A DNA stretch of 64,000 bases from Streptomyces sp. Y2F8-2. GTDB taxonomy: Bacteria; Actinomycetota; Actinomycetes; Streptomycetales; Streptomycetaceae. The translations under genes and the position numbers were made by a program. The number at the start of each line of letters is the position of its first letter. Within the stretch, counting starts at the first letter, position 1. The DNA is taken from assembly GCF_014905555.1 (NCBI RefSeq), contig NZ_BNGS01000001.1:1116001-1180000 (forward strand), given 5' to 3'. Under the pieces are notes generated by a model. The model made no database searches. It saw only the letters and a program-made list of their open reading frames with translations, and was not told the DNA's origin. This document shows positions 43,736 to 52,030 of the stretch, piece by piece.

Positions 43736-43769
43736 ACCCCGGCGGGTGTTGGTAGCACCCGGCCGGGGT
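43736..43769 (-). promoter_or_regulatory. Leader hairpin upstream of the HTH-YqeY gene
   Basis: Arms 43736-43748 and 43756-43769 pair over 13 bp with one bulged base, loop 7 nt, in the untranslated leader 30 bp before the GTG. It may be an attenuator or a binding site for the HTH protein. Confidence 0.5.
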
Positions 43770-43917
43770 TGTTTGTTGCTGCGCACGCTAGAGGGTGGCG
43801 ACAGCGAGTCGCAACCTGCTCACGAAAAGTGACACGGCCTGGTATGGGTGGGTGGGTGAGCCTTACCGCCCATTCCTTGGAAAAGGGGCTCGGACCCCGA
43901 GACCCGAAGCCCGGGGC

Positions 43918-44118
43918 TCAGGCCTCGCGGGCGGCGTAGTCGAGGAACGCGTTCCAGACGTCGGCGGGCACCGCGAAGCGGGGGCTTCGAGCTCCGAGCT
44001 TCGAGTCACGGACGTGGACGGTACGGCGGAACTCTTCGGAGGAATGGGCGACTTCGAGGCATTCGCCACCGCCACTGTTGCTGTAGCTGGACTTGAACCA
44101 GGTCAACTCAGTGCTCAC
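43918..44118 (-). CDS. DUF397 domain protein
   Basis: A 66-residue DUF397 protein with the family pattern LTWFKSSYSNSGGGECLEVA, then VHVRDSK and the C-terminal VPADVWNAFLDYA. DUF397 genes in streptomycetes accompany XRE/DUF5753 regulators and act in development (BldB/WhiJ/AbaA-type systems). The GTG start (44116-44118) overlaps the TGA of the upstream XRE gene (GTGA). Because that partner is frameshifted here, the protein may be functionally orphaned or poorly translated. Confidence 0.88.
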   Translation of the reverse strand: MSTELTWFKSSYSNSGGGECLEVAHSSEEFRRTVHVRDSKLGARSPRFAVPADVWNAFLDYAAREA

Positions 44119-44916
44119 AGCTCCTCCGCCAACTTCAAGATGAACCGGGCCGACTCCTCAGGACTGAGAGCCTGCCGGAGGATCATGGCATGCCGCTGAA
44201 CGATGGCGCTGACCTTATCGGGGTCGGCGTAAAGCCTCCCTGTCTCATGCCCTTCTTCGTAGACCAGCAGCTCATGTTCGGCGGTTTCCAGTAACACAAA
44301 GGGGCCGTCCACCCCCGGTCCGGCGCCGACGAACGGTAGTGCCTGGATGGTCACGTTACGCGCTTCGCCAGCTGCAACCAGGCGGAGCAGTTGCCGCCTG
44401 TGCGGCTCGGCGCCTCCAACCGGGTTGCGCAACGCGGCCTCACCGATCAGCCCTGGTTCGCTTGTCCAGCAGCACCTGCCGTCCCAGTCGGCCCGCGACT
44501 CGTTCCTCCATCGTCTCGTCGTCAAGCGGGGGCAGGTATGCGTTGAGCAACGCCCGGACGGTCTCCTCGGTTTGGAGCAGGCCAGGGATGTGCAAGGGCT
44601 GATAGGAGCCCACCGAGATCGCCTCGGACTCGTACCGCACGTAATCCTCGGCGTACGAGAGGAACCTCTCCGGCTTCAGGTACTCGTGGGCAGCGACCAG
44701 CTTCCCCCGCGCCCCGCACATCTGATCCGCAACCTGCAACAACCGCAGCGTCGGCCGCCGCCTCCCGCACTCCATGGACTTGACGTACTCGTAGTCGTAG
44801 CCGGCCTCTTCGGCGAGCGCCTGGCGGCTGATCCCGGCTTCCTCCCGCCACAACTTGACCTGCCCACCGCAGTACCGCCAGTTCTGCTGCGCCTGCTGGG
44901 ACTCCCCCGAAGCCAC
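44115..44916 (-). pseudogene. XRE/DUF5753 regulator interrupted by a frameshift
   Basis: The first part, from GTG 44914-44916 (behind GGTGGGGGTGTC), has an XRE HTH (LAEEAGYDYEYVKSMECGRR) and the start of DUF5753 (ISVGSYQPLHIPGLLQTEET). It runs to RLGRQVLLDK and then meets a stop near 44440. The rest of DUF5753 (GLIGEAALRNPVGGAEPHRR to ARFILKLAEEL) is in another frame, ending at 44115. The parts join without missing sequence if one base is skipped near 44450-44470. This is either a genuine recent inactivation or a base-calling error. The intact protein would be a DNA-binding regulator pairing with the DUF397 product. Confidence 0.8.
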
Positions 44917-45057
44917 GACACCCCCACCGGTCTCCCGCCGACACACCGTGTACAGCCACGCGGTGTACCCACTCCGCCACTCCCGGAGGCTACGCGTCAA
45001 CCACCAGCCTGGCCTGGCGAACTGACGGCGCATCACACGCAAGGGACCCCCTACCGC

Positions 45058-45501
45058 ATGTCTGGCTCCCCCTCCGCAGTACCGAAGGACATCGAATGGC
45101 GCCTCCCCCGCCACGCACGCAGCGTCAGCCGGGCCCGTACCCTCCTCCGCGAACAGGCCACCTCCTGGAAGCTCCCCGACGAGGTGACGGAAACGGCCGT
45201 ACTCCTGCTCAGCGAGCTGATGACGAACGCGTACCGCCACGCGAAGGTCCCCGCGGGCCGCGAGATCCGGGCCCGCTGCGTCCTGAAGGCGAACCGCCTC
45301 CACATCTCGGTGACGGACGCGAACGACACCCTGCCCACACCCCGCGACGCGTCACCGGACGACGAGTCCGGCCGGGGCCTGGCCCTGGTGGCGTCACTGG
45401 CGGACGCCTGGGGCGCAGAACCCCGCCCCGGCGGTATCGGCAAGACGGTCTGGTTCGAACTCCCGGCTCAGCCGAGCCCCCACGCCCGCCCGAGCCGGTA
45501 G
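45058..45501 (+). CDS. ATP-binding protein of the histidine-kinase/anti-sigma (RsbW-like) family
   Basis: A 147-residue HATPase_c domain protein. The N-box is VLLLSELMTNAYRHAKVPAG, G1 is VTDANDTLPTPRDAS, and G2 is ESGRGLALVASLADAWG. It lacks dimerisation and His-phosphorylation domains, as in the many small Streptomyces ATPases next to XRE/DUF397 pairs. It may phosphorylate or bind a partner such as an anti-anti-sigma factor. The ATG at 45058 starts the family similarity. It is divergent from the XRE pseudogene across 141 bp, and its last 34 bp overlap the convergent esterase gene. Confidence 0.85.
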   Translation: MSGSPSAVPKDIEWRLPRHARSVSRARTLLREQATSWKLPDEVTETAVLLLSELMTNAYRHAKVPAGREIRARCVLKANRLHISVTDANDTLPTPRDASPDDESGRGLALVASLADAWGAEPRPGGIGKTVWFELPAQPSPHARPSR

Positions 45502-46448
45502 GCGGCGCACAGGTTCACGTCGAGGAAGTAGGAGCCGACCGCCCCGCACTGCTCGCTCCCGGTCCCGGGGTCGACGGGCTGGCCGTGCCCCATGCCGGTG
45601 ATGCTGTACGTCTCCACGACGGTGTTCCCGGCCGGGTCCCGGAAGACCTGGTGGGGATACCCGGCGACGGTGTCGCTGACGTCGGCCGTCTGGTCGGCGC
45701 CGTGCACATCGGTCCACTGCTTCATCAGATCGTTCATGTTGACGGGCTTCACGGTGTAGTCGGCCGTCCCCTGGAAGACCGTGAGCGTCGGCCAGGGTCC
45801 GCCGTACCCCGGGCGGGCGGCCCGCACCCGGTCGCCCCACTGCTTGGGGGTCTGGGTGGCCCCGACGTACATGCAGACGTACGGCGACCCGGCGGCCTGC
45901 GCGCATCCGTACGGCAGCCCCGCGACGATCCCGCCCGCGGCGAACTTCTCCGGGTACGTCGCCATCATCACGGCGGTCATGCCGCCGCCCGCCGACAGCC
46001 CGGTGACGTACACGCGCCCGGCGTCACCGGAGACGTCGGCGAGCTGCCGGTCGACCATCTGCGCGATCGACGCGGCCTCGCCCTGGCCGCGCTCGATGTC
46101 ACCGCTCTGGAACCAGTCGAAGCAGTTCGAGGGGTTGTTGCTGCTCTGCTGCTGCGGCAGGACCACGGAGAACCCCCACCGGTCGGCGAGCTGGATCCAC
46201 CCACTGCCGGTGCCGTACCCGGCGGCGTCCTGGGTGCACCCGTGCAACGCGACGACGACGGGCCGCCCGGCGGGAAGCCCACCCGGGACATACCGGAACA
46301 TGCGCAGCGCACCGGGGTTCGACCCGAATCCGGTGACCTCCACGAGGGAGGCCGCCGAGGCTGTGCCCGGTGTGAGGAAGGCGGCGAGGAGGGCGACCAG
46401 AAGACTCGCCAGGACGAAGAAGCGACGTGCGGCTCTGGTGTGCGTCAT
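45468..46448 (-). CDS. Secreted PHB depolymerase-family esterase
   Basis: This 326-residue extracellular esterase begins with a clear signal peptide (ARRFFVLASLLVALLAAFLT to TASA). The alpha/beta-hydrolase fold shows the oxyanion region VVALHGCTQDAAGYG, the nucleophile Ser in VYVTGLSAGGGMTAVM, and the C-terminal His in GMGHGQPVDPG. Esterase_phd family members depolymerise polyhydroxybutyrate or deacylate plant polysaccharides (feruloyl/acetylxylan esterases). With several carbohydrate operons nearby, a plant-polymer esterase is plausible. Start 46446-46448 (MTHTRAARR) places the signal peptide normally. No substrate- or chitin-binding domain is attached. Confidence 0.88.
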   Translation of the reverse strand: MTHTRAARRFFVLASLLVALLAAFLTPGTASAASLVEVTGFGSNPGALRMFRYVPGGLPAGRPVVVALHGCTQDAAGYGTGSGWIQLADRWGFSVVLPQQQSSNNPSNCFDWFQSGDIERGQGEAASIAQMVDRQLADVSGDAGRVYVTGLSAGGGMTAVMMATYPEKFAAGGIVAGLPYGCAQAAGSPYVCMYVGATQTPKQWGDRVRAARPGYGGPWPTLTVFQGTADYTVKPVNMNDLMKQWTDVHGADQTADVSDTVAGYPHQVFRDPAGNTVVETYSITGMGHGQPVDPGTGSEQCGAVGSYFLDVNLCAAYRLGRAWGLG

Positions 46449-46793
46449 GCCGGGACCGTAGGAACGGAGACGACCCGCCGATATGGGATGGGACACCACA
46501 ACAGGCGCACCGCTTGTGTGCGGACGTTCTGCTCGTCAGTCGTGCGAAACCAGGTACTCCACCTGGGTGACGTGGTATTCGCCGTACCCGAACCGCCGGC
46601 CGATTGCCTCTACAGTTGCCGGTCGCCCCGCCAGGTGACCGACGTCGGCGCGGCCAGACTTCACCGTGCGGTGACGCTCATCCCGCGTTGGCCAGAACGC
46701 GTCACCCGCATCCGCGCACGGCAAAGGCCCCGCCGCTCGAAAGCGACGGGGCCTCGCCCACATGGGGTTCAGGAGGCCGGGGCCTCCCGATCG
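46449..46793. other. Region between esterase gene and tmRNA; possible short coding remnant
   Basis: Besides the tmRNA terminator at 46725-46754, a leftward frame at 46536-46664 encodes VKSGRADVGHLAGRPATVEA followed by IGRRFGYGEYHVTQVEYLVS. Its composition is more protein-like than the background. It lacks a ribosome-binding site and an N-terminus, so it may be a decayed gene. No integrase or direct repeat of the ssrA 3' end was found. Confidence 0.3.
46725..46754 (-). terminator. Terminator of tmRNA
   Basis: A 13-bp stem with one mismatch (46725-46737 with 46742-46754) and a CGAA tetraloop lies 40 bp downstream of the tmRNA 3' end. Confidence 0.75.
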
Positions 46794-47190
46794 TGGAGAT
46801 GGCGGGAATCGAACCCGCGTCCAACGGTGAAGAATCAGGGCTTCTCCGTGTGCAGTCCGCTGTGCTTTTCTCGGCCCCGGAGATCACGCGGACAAGTCTC
46901 CGACGGGCTCAGTCACTGTGTGGTTTCCCTCTTCACCCCGTGACCGGGATCGAGGTTTAGTTCCCTAGCTGATGCCAGGATCCGGGTCGGGAACATCCCC
47001 GGGCTGACACTCCCTTAGTAGGGCAGCTGAGGCTCGCTACCTGATCAGGCAGCGAGGGCCAGCTGGCCCTGGGAGAGATCGCGCTTGGAATTGGCGATTA
47101 TTTTTTTCGGCCTGTGGTTTACGAGATCATGGCCGCTTCCTCGACACGCTTCCCCTGCTTCGACAGCCGCTGTCGAAACCGATCATCCCC
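46794..47190 (-). ncRNA. ssrA: Transfer-messenger RNA (tmRNA)
   Basis: The RNA, about 397 nt, rescues stalled ribosomes with SmpB. The 5' end GGGGATG pairs with CATCTCC near the 3' end over 7 bp (one G-U) to form the acceptor stem. The T arm is GCGGGTTCGATTCCCGC. The discriminator A is at 46794, and CCA is not encoded. The tag frame (47045-47095) reads ANSKRDLSQGQLALAA then stop; the ALAA end is the ClpXP degron. The stretch between tag and 3' arm is rich in pseudoknot-type complementarities. smpB lies about 200 bp upstream on the same strand, as in other streptomycetes. Confidence 0.95.
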
Positions 47191-47391
47191 ATGTTGATTT
47201 TTCAATCGGCGCCCCTCGCCAGGAGGGACTCGCACCGACCGAGCGGTGCGATGCCATCGTACGGGATCAACGCATCCCGTCGCCAGCGTATTCCCGGCGG
47301 TCACCCCGCCGTGGTACCCGGTTCAACACCAACGGGTGCCCGGTTCTTCCCGGCTCACGCCGGTGTCCCCGCTCGGCGCCGCTGTTCCCGC

Positions 47392-47871
47392 TCACGCCCG
47401 CTGCCGGCGGCGCACCGCCGACATCGCCCGCTCCGCCTCGCGGCGGTCCTGCTTCTCGCGGAGCGTCTGCCGCTTGTCGTACTCCTTCTTGCCCTTCGCC
47501 AGCGCGATCTCGATCTTGGCGCGGCCGTCCTTGAAGTACAGGGACAGGGGCACGATCGTGTGACCCGTCTCCTGCGCCTTGGACTCCAGCTTGTCGATCT
47601 CGTCGCGGTGCAGCAGCAGCTTCCGCTTGCGGCGGGCGCTGTGGTTGGTCCAGGTGCCCTGGCTGTACTCCGGCACGTGCACGTTGTACAGCCACGCCTC
47701 GTGCCCGTCGAGCTGCACGAAGCCGTCGACCAGCGACGCCCGCCCCTGGCGCAGCGACTTCACCTCGGTGCCCATGAGGACGAGACCGGCCTCGTAGGTG
47801 TCGAGGATGTGGTAGTCGTGCCGCGCCTTCTTGTTCTGCGCGATCAGCTTGCGCCCTTTTTCCTTAGCCAT
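47392..47871 (-). CDS. smpB: tmRNA-binding protein SmpB
   Basis: A 159-residue partner of tmRNA that delivers it to stalled ribosomes. Family signatures are [60 protein letters not shown] and [12 protein letters not shown]. The C-terminal tail ([19 protein letters not shown]) is the basic helix that reads the empty mRNA channel. The start at 47869-47871 (MAKEKGRK) is the usual one; an ATG 12 bp upstream adds four residues. ssrA follows about 200 bp downstream on the same strand. Confidence 0.97.
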   Translation of the reverse strand: MAKEKGRKLIAQNKKARHDYHILDTYEAGLVLMGTEVKSLRQGRASLVDGFVQLDGHEAWLYNVHVPEYSQGTWTNHSARRKRKLLLHRDEIDKLESKAQETGHTIVPLSLYFKDGRAKIEIALAKGKKEYDKRQTLREKQDRREAERAMSAVRRRQRA

Positions 47872-47940
47872 AGTGCCGTCCATTTTCGCACTACAGGGGG
47901 GTGTGCGGGGAAGTCGATTACATGGCGTCGCGGCCCGTGG

Positions 47941-49101
47941 CTACGAGGCGTCGCCCAGGCCGCCGAGCACCGTCTCGGCCCGCTGGAGCGCCCCGTCGTC
48001 GGCCTCCAGGTCGGGGGTGATGCCGCGGCCGTCGACACTGCGGCCCGCGGGGGTGCGGTAGTGGCCGACGGTCAGCTCGGCGACGGAGCCGTCAGGAAGG
48101 CGCCTCGGCATCTGGATGGAGCCCTTGCCGAAGGTGCGGGTGCCCACCACCACGGCCCGGCCGCGGTCCTGGAGGGCACCGGTGAGCAGTTCGGCCGCGC
48201 TCATGGTGCCGCCGTCGACGAGCGCGACCAGGGGTCTGGTGGTGTCGCCGCCGGGCTCGGCGTGCAGGACGCGCTGGTCACCGTCGACGTCGTAGGTGCC
48301 CACCAGCCCGCCGTCGAGGAAGGCGGACGCGGCGGTGACGGCCTCGGCGACGAATCCCCCGGAGTTGCCGCGCAGGTCGAGCACGATTCCGCCGCCCTTG
48401 GGCGCCCGGTCGACGGCGTCCCGTACGCGGTCCCCGGAGCCCTTGGTGAACGCGGTGACCTTGATCAGGGTGATGCCCCGGGCGAGCCGGCGCACGGTCA
48501 CCGAGTCCGTGGACAGCCGGGCCCGGCGCAGCAGCTCGCTCCAGGTGTGCGTGCCGCGCTGCAGTCCGAGCCGCACCCGGGAGCCGGCCCCCGCGTCGTC
48601 GGCGTCGCCGCGCAGCAGGGAGACGACCTCGGTGACGGGCCTGCCGGTGACGTCCTCGCCGTCCACACGGCGCAGCAGGTCGCCCTTGCGGATCCCGGCG
48701 CGGGCCGCGGGCGAGCCGGGCTGCACCCGGGTCACCTCGATCCGCCCGTCGCTCTCCCGCCGGGCCGACAGCCCCACGCCGGTGTACTGGCCGTCGAGGG
48801 CCTCCTCCAGCTCCTCGTACTCGCCCTGGGAGTAGACGGCGCTCCACCGGTCGCCGCTGCGGCTGACCGCGCGCTCGGCGGCCTCCATCGGGGACTTGCC
48901 GTCGGCCATCGCCCGCTCGGCGGCCTCGGTGACGTCGTCGTGGCCGGCCGGGACCACCGACCCCGTGGAGGGCTGTTTCGCGTCGCTTCCGCCGAACGAG
49001 CCGGTCGCGGCGCCGGCGACGAGGACGCTCGCGAAGACCAACGTCAGGGCCGCCCCGTGGCGGATGCGACGGGGCTGACAGAACAGGTCACGGCCTGACA
49101 T
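47941..49101 (-). CDS. S41-family (CtpA-like) carboxyl-terminal processing peptidase
   Basis: A 386-residue exported serine protease. An N-terminal membrane anchor/signal (HGAALTLVFASVLVAGAATG) is followed by a helical region. A PDZ domain (YTGVGLSARRESDGRIEVTR to GIRKGDLLRRVDGEDVTGRP) precedes the S41 core with the catalytic Ser in DGGTMSAAELLTGALQ and Lys in GTRTFGKGSIQ. It is predicted to act at the outer face of the membrane or in the wall, degrading or processing proteins from their C-termini. It lies between ftsX and smpB on the same strand, separated from ftsX by a strong terminator, so it has its own promoter. ATG at 49099-49101 was chosen over an upstream one. Confidence 0.92.
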   Translation of the reverse strand: MSGRDLFCQPRRIRHGAALTLVFASVLVAGAATGSFGGSDAKQPSTGSVVPAGHDDVTEAAERAMADGKSPMEAAERAVSRSGDRWSAVYSQGEYEELEEALDGQYTGVGLSARRESDGRIEVTRVQPGSPAARAGIRKGDLLRRVDGEDVTGRPVTEVVSLLRGDADDAGAGSRVRLGLQRGTHTWSELLRRARLSTDSVTVRRLARGITLIKVTAFTKGSGDRVRDAVDRAPKGGGIVLDLRGNSGGFVAEAVTAASAFLDGGLVGTYDVDGDQRVLHAEPGGDTTRPLVALVDGGTMSAAELLTGALQDRGRAVVVGTRTFGKGSIQMPRRLPDGSVAELTVGHYRTPAGRSVDGRGITPDLEADDGALQRAETVLGGLGDAS

Positions 49102-49125
49102 GCCGGTGAGTCTAGGACAACGCAA

Positions 49126-49157
49126 GGGGGCGTACGGGCGGTTGCCCGTACGCCCCC
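49126..49157 (-). terminator. Terminator of ftsEX
   Basis: A 14-bp perfect stem (49126-49139 with 49144-49157) and GGTT loop lie 12 bp beyond the ftsX stop. Confidence 0.88.
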
Positions 49158-49168
49158 ATTGGCATGCG

Positions 49169-50086
49169 TCACACCTTGAGGTACTTGCGCAACGCGAAGA
49201 ACGCGGCCAGCGCGGGCATCAGCAGGCTCGTGGCGAGTATCAGCGGCAGCTTGGTCAGGACGGCGTCCCAGCCGATGAAGTTGATCAGGTTGAGCTTGTG
49301 GGACAGGTCCAGGCCGTGGTCGATGATGAAGTACCGCGCGATCAGCAGGAATCCGCAGGCGACCGTGCCGCCGATGAGCCCGGCGACCGCGGCCTCCATG
49401 ATGAACGGCGCCTGGATGTAGAAGCCGGAGGCGCCGACCAGCCGCATGATGCCGGTCTCCCGGCGACGGCTGAAGGCGGAGACGCGCACCGTGTTGACGA
49501 TCAGCATCAGCGCGACGACCAGCATCATCGCCATGACCGCGCGCGCGGCCCAGTTCATGCCGTTGAGCAGGCCGAAGAGGTTGTCCAGGATGCCCTTCTG
49601 GTCCTGCACCGACTGCACGCCGTCGCGGCCGTTGAAGGCGGACGCGATGACCTGGTACTGCTCCGGGTTCTTCAGCTTGATGCGGTACGACTCCTGCATC
49701 TGGTCCGGGGTGAGCGAACTGGCCAGCGGGGAGTCGCCGAACTGCTCCTTGTAGTGCTTGTAGGCCTCGTCCTGGGACTCGTAGGTGACCTTCTCGACGA
49801 CCGACATCTTCTTCAGGTCGGAGAGGATCTGGTCCTTCTGCTCCTGGGTGACCGCGCCCTTGGAGCAGTTGGGGTCGGACTCCGCGTCGCTCTTGTTGCA
49901 CAGGAAGATCGAGACGTTGACCTTGTCGTACCAGTAGCCCTTCATCTGGTTGACCTGATCGCTCATCAGCAGCGAGCCGCCGAACAGCGCCAGGGAGAGG
50001 GCGACCGAGACGATCACCGCGAAGGTCATCGTCAGATTGCGGCGGAGACCGACACCGATCTCCGACAGAACGAACTGCGCGCGCAT
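49169..50086 (-). CDS. ftsX: Cell division ABC transporter-like protein FtsX
   Basis: A 305-residue membrane partner of FtsE that transmits signals to peptidoglycan hydrolases such as RipC/SteAB-type proteins. The N-terminus MRAQFVLSEIGVGLRRNLTM and helix 1 are typical. A large extracytoplasmic domain (about residues 45-165) includes a Cys pair (FLCNKSDAESDPNCSKG) that could form a disulfide. Three C-terminal helices follow, with VSAFSRRRETGIMRLVGAS as the conserved FtsX cytoplasmic loop. It is co-transcribed with ftsE, 28 bp apart, and followed by a terminator. Confidence 0.96.
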   Translation of the reverse strand: MRAQFVLSEIGVGLRRNLTMTFAVIVSVALSLALFGGSLLMSDQVNQMKGYWYDKVNVSIFLCNKSDAESDPNCSKGAVTQEQKDQILSDLKKMSVVEKVTYESQDEAYKHYKEQFGDSPLASSLTPDQMQESYRIKLKNPEQYQVIASAFNGRDGVQSVQDQKGILDNLFGLLNGMNWAARAVMAMMLVVALMLIVNTVRVSAFSRRRETGIMRLVGASGFYIQAPFIMEAAVAGLIGGTVACGFLLIARYFIIDHGLDLSHKLNLINFIGWDAVLTKLPLILATSLLMPALAAFFALRKYLKV

Positions 50087-50114
50087 GGCGTCTGCTCAAG
50101 CCTTTCCGTGGAAC

Positions 50115-50804
50115 TCAGTGCTGGTAGCCGTAGACGCCGCGCGCCTGGTCGCGGACGAGGCGGCCCTTCTCCAGCTCGATGACGCGCTTGCGCATCTGGT
50201 CCACGATGTTCTGGTCGTGGGTCGCCATCACCACGGTCGTGCCCGTCCGGTTGATCCGGTCGAGCAGCTTCATGATGCCGACGGAGGTCTGCGGGTCGAG
50301 GTTGCCGGTGGGCTCGTCGGCGATCAGCAGCTTGGGCCGGTTGACGAAGGCCCGCGCGATGGCCACGCGCTGCTGCTCACCGCCGGAGAGCTCGCCGGGC
50401 ATCCGGTCCTCCTTGCCGCCGAGCCCGACGAGGTCGAGCACCTGGGGCACGGACTTGCGGATCTCGCCGCGCGACTTGCCGATGACCTCCTGCGCGAAGG
50501 CCACGTTCTCGGCGACCGTCTTGTTGGGCAGGAGGCGGAAGTCCTGGAAGACCGTCCCCAGCTGGCGGCGCATCTGCGGCACCTTCCAGTTGGAGAGGCG
50601 GGCGAGGTCCTTGCCCAGGACGTGCACCTGCCCGGTGCTGCACCGCTCCTCGCGGAGGATGAGCCGCAGGAAGGTGGACTTTCCGGAGCCGGAGGACCCC
50701 ACGAGGAAGACGAACTCGCCCTTCTCCACCTCCAGGGAGACATCCCTGAGTGCGGGGCGGGTCTGCTTGGGGTAGACCTTGGAGACGTTGTCGAATCGGA
50801 TCAC
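50115..50804 (-). CDS. ftsE: Cell division ATP-binding protein FtsE
   Basis: A 229-residue ABC ATPase. Walker A is GSSGSGKST (about residues 36-44), signature [15 protein letters not shown], Walker [14 protein letters not shown], and the H-loop is in [14 protein letters not shown]-terminal [19 protein letters not shown] is typical of FtsE. With FtsX it regulates cell-wall hydrolysis at division or hyphal growth sites. The C-terminal tail [12 protein letters not shown] is longer than in E. coli, as usual in actinobacteria. First gene of the ftsEX operon; the region upstream (50805-51068) holds the divergent promoters. Confidence 0.97.
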   Translation of the reverse strand: MIRFDNVSKVYPKQTRPALRDVSLEVEKGEFVFLVGSSGSGKSTFLRLILREERCSTGQVHVLGKDLARLSNWKVPQMRRQLGTVFQDFRLLPNKTVAENVAFAQEVIGKSRGEIRKSVPQVLDLVGLGGKEDRMPGELSGGEQQRVAIARAFVNRPKLLIADEPTGNLDPQTSVGIMKLLDRINRTGTTVVMATHDQNIVDQMRKRVIELEKGRLVRDQARGVYGYQH

Positions 50805-51068
50805 GGATGCACCACGGGCCGTCGGGGGTATGTGAGCGTGACCATACGCGAACCGAGTACAGGAGTGCAGTCGCCGGTCGTGGTTACGGGAGAGTTGCGC
50901 GTTTTGTCATAGCCCCGTGGGGTACGGGGGCGCGCTGTGATGCCCTCGACGACCACAGGACTGGCGGAGCCCGCGCAGTGGCTCCCGGAACCTGGCACAG
51001 TGGAGTGGGAACTGTCGCGTTCCCGAAAGCGTTGTGTACCTGTAAGCGGCACGAGGAGGGCGAGGCGC

Positions 51069-51260
51069 ATGACGTACGACCGATTGGTGTGCGCGAACTG
51101 CGCGGCGCCCGTCAGCGAGGGCCGCTGTCCCGTGTGCCGCGCCAGCCGGGAGCGCCTTCAGCAGGAGAATCCCTGGTCGGGGCTGACACCGGCGGCGCTG
51201 ATCGCCCTGGTGGCCGTGCTGATCGCGGCGGTGGCGCTGCTGGCACACCAGACGGCGTAG
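51069..51260 (+). CDS. Small zinc-ribbon membrane protein
   Basis: A 63-residue protein. CANCAAPVSEGRCPVC carries two CxxC pairs, a likely zinc ribbon facing the cytoplasm. A C-terminal helix (PAALIALVAVLIAAVALLAH) is a single membrane anchor. GAGGAGGGCGAGG directly upstream of the ATG makes translation likely. Function unknown. It stands alone between divergent ftsE and a convergent surface-protein gene, with its own terminator. Confidence 0.8.
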   Translation: MTYDRLVCANCAAPVSEGRCPVCRASRERLQQENPWSGLTPAALIALVAVLIAAVALLAHQTA

Positions 51261-51286
51261 CGGAGCGGGGAAAAGACGGTGTACGG

Positions 51287-51320
51287 GAAGGGCCCGGGGC
51301 GATGCCGCCCCGGGCCCTTC
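51287..51320. terminator. Bidirectional terminator
   Basis: A 14-bp perfect stem (51287-51300 with 51307-51320) with a 6-nt loop lies between the small zinc-ribbon gene and the convergent surface-protein gene. Confidence 0.87.
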
Positions 51321-51364
51321 TCCTGCAGTTCTCACACCTGCGGGTGAGGCTGTGCGCCCCTGAC

Positions 51365-52030
51365 TCAGGCTGCGGCTCCGCCGCGGCCGTCGATCAGGCG
51401 CGGCATCACCCGGAAGCCGATACCGCCGGCGATCATCGTGGCGGCGCCGACCAGCAGGAACGCGGTCTGGCCGGCACCCGTCTCGGCCAGCTGCTTGCCG
51501 CTGCCCTGGGCGGAGGCGTCGGTGGTGCCGCTGTCGGAGCCCGTGTCGGTCAGGACCGAGGAGCCCTGACCCTGCTGGACGGGGCTGTTGCCGCCGCCGT
51601 CGGGGTTGGTGTTGTCGCCGCCACCGTTGTTGCCGTGGCCGTTCCCGTTGCCGTTGCCGTTTCCGTTGCCGCCGCCGTGGCCGTTGGAGGGGGGCGCCTC
51701 CGTCGGCTCGGTCGGGTTCCCGGTGGGCTGCTGCGGGTCGGTCGGCTCACCCGGGGTGGTGGGCGGGGTCACCGGAGGAGTGGTGGGCGGGGTCTCCGGG
51801 TCGGTGGGCGGGGTCACCGGAGGGGTGGTGGGCGGGGTCGCCGGGGCGGTCGGGATACCGGTCGGGGCGTCGTTGACGCTCACGCCGGCACCGATGCCGT
51901 TCTGGTCGACGCTCGCGCCGATCTTGATGTCGAGCGCCGAAGCGGCACCCGCGGCGGTCAGCGAAGCACCGGCTGCGATCACCGCACCGGCTGCTATCCG
52001 CGCCACCCGGATCCGCGTCTTCTTGGTCAT
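51365..52030 (-). CDS. LAXTG-anchored surface protein (sortase E substrate)
   Basis: A 221-residue wall-anchored protein. A signal peptide (IAAGAVIAAGASLTAAGAAS) is followed by a short mature N-terminus with DIKIGASVDQNGIGAGVSVN. Then come Pro/Thr repeats of the type TPPTTPPVTPPT and a Gly/Asn run with GNGNGNGNGHGNN. The C-terminal sorting signal is LAETG, a hydrophobic helix (TAFLLVGAATMIAGGIGF) and basic residues. LAXTG is the motif used by Streptomyces class E sortases, which anchor chaplins. The repeats are probably a flexible wall-spanning stalk. Function unknown. The gene is monocistronic, leftward from its own promoter. Confidence 0.87.
   Translation of the reverse strand: MTKKTRIRVARIAAGAVIAAGASLTAAGAASALDIKIGASVDQNGIGAGVSVNDAPTGIPTAPATPPTTPPVTPPTDPETPPTTPPVTPPTTPGEPTDPQQPTGNPTEPTEAPPSNGHGGGNGNGNGNGNGHGNNGGGDNTNPDGGGNSPVQQGQGSSVLTDTGSDSGTTDASAQGSGKQLAETGAGQTAFLLVGAATMIAGGIGFRVMPRLIDGRGGAAA

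Noticed and set aside
46449..47190. Integrated element at ssrA
   Set aside because: No integrase, no second tmRNA 3' end and no att-like repeat were seen; only a short decayed-looking frame remains.
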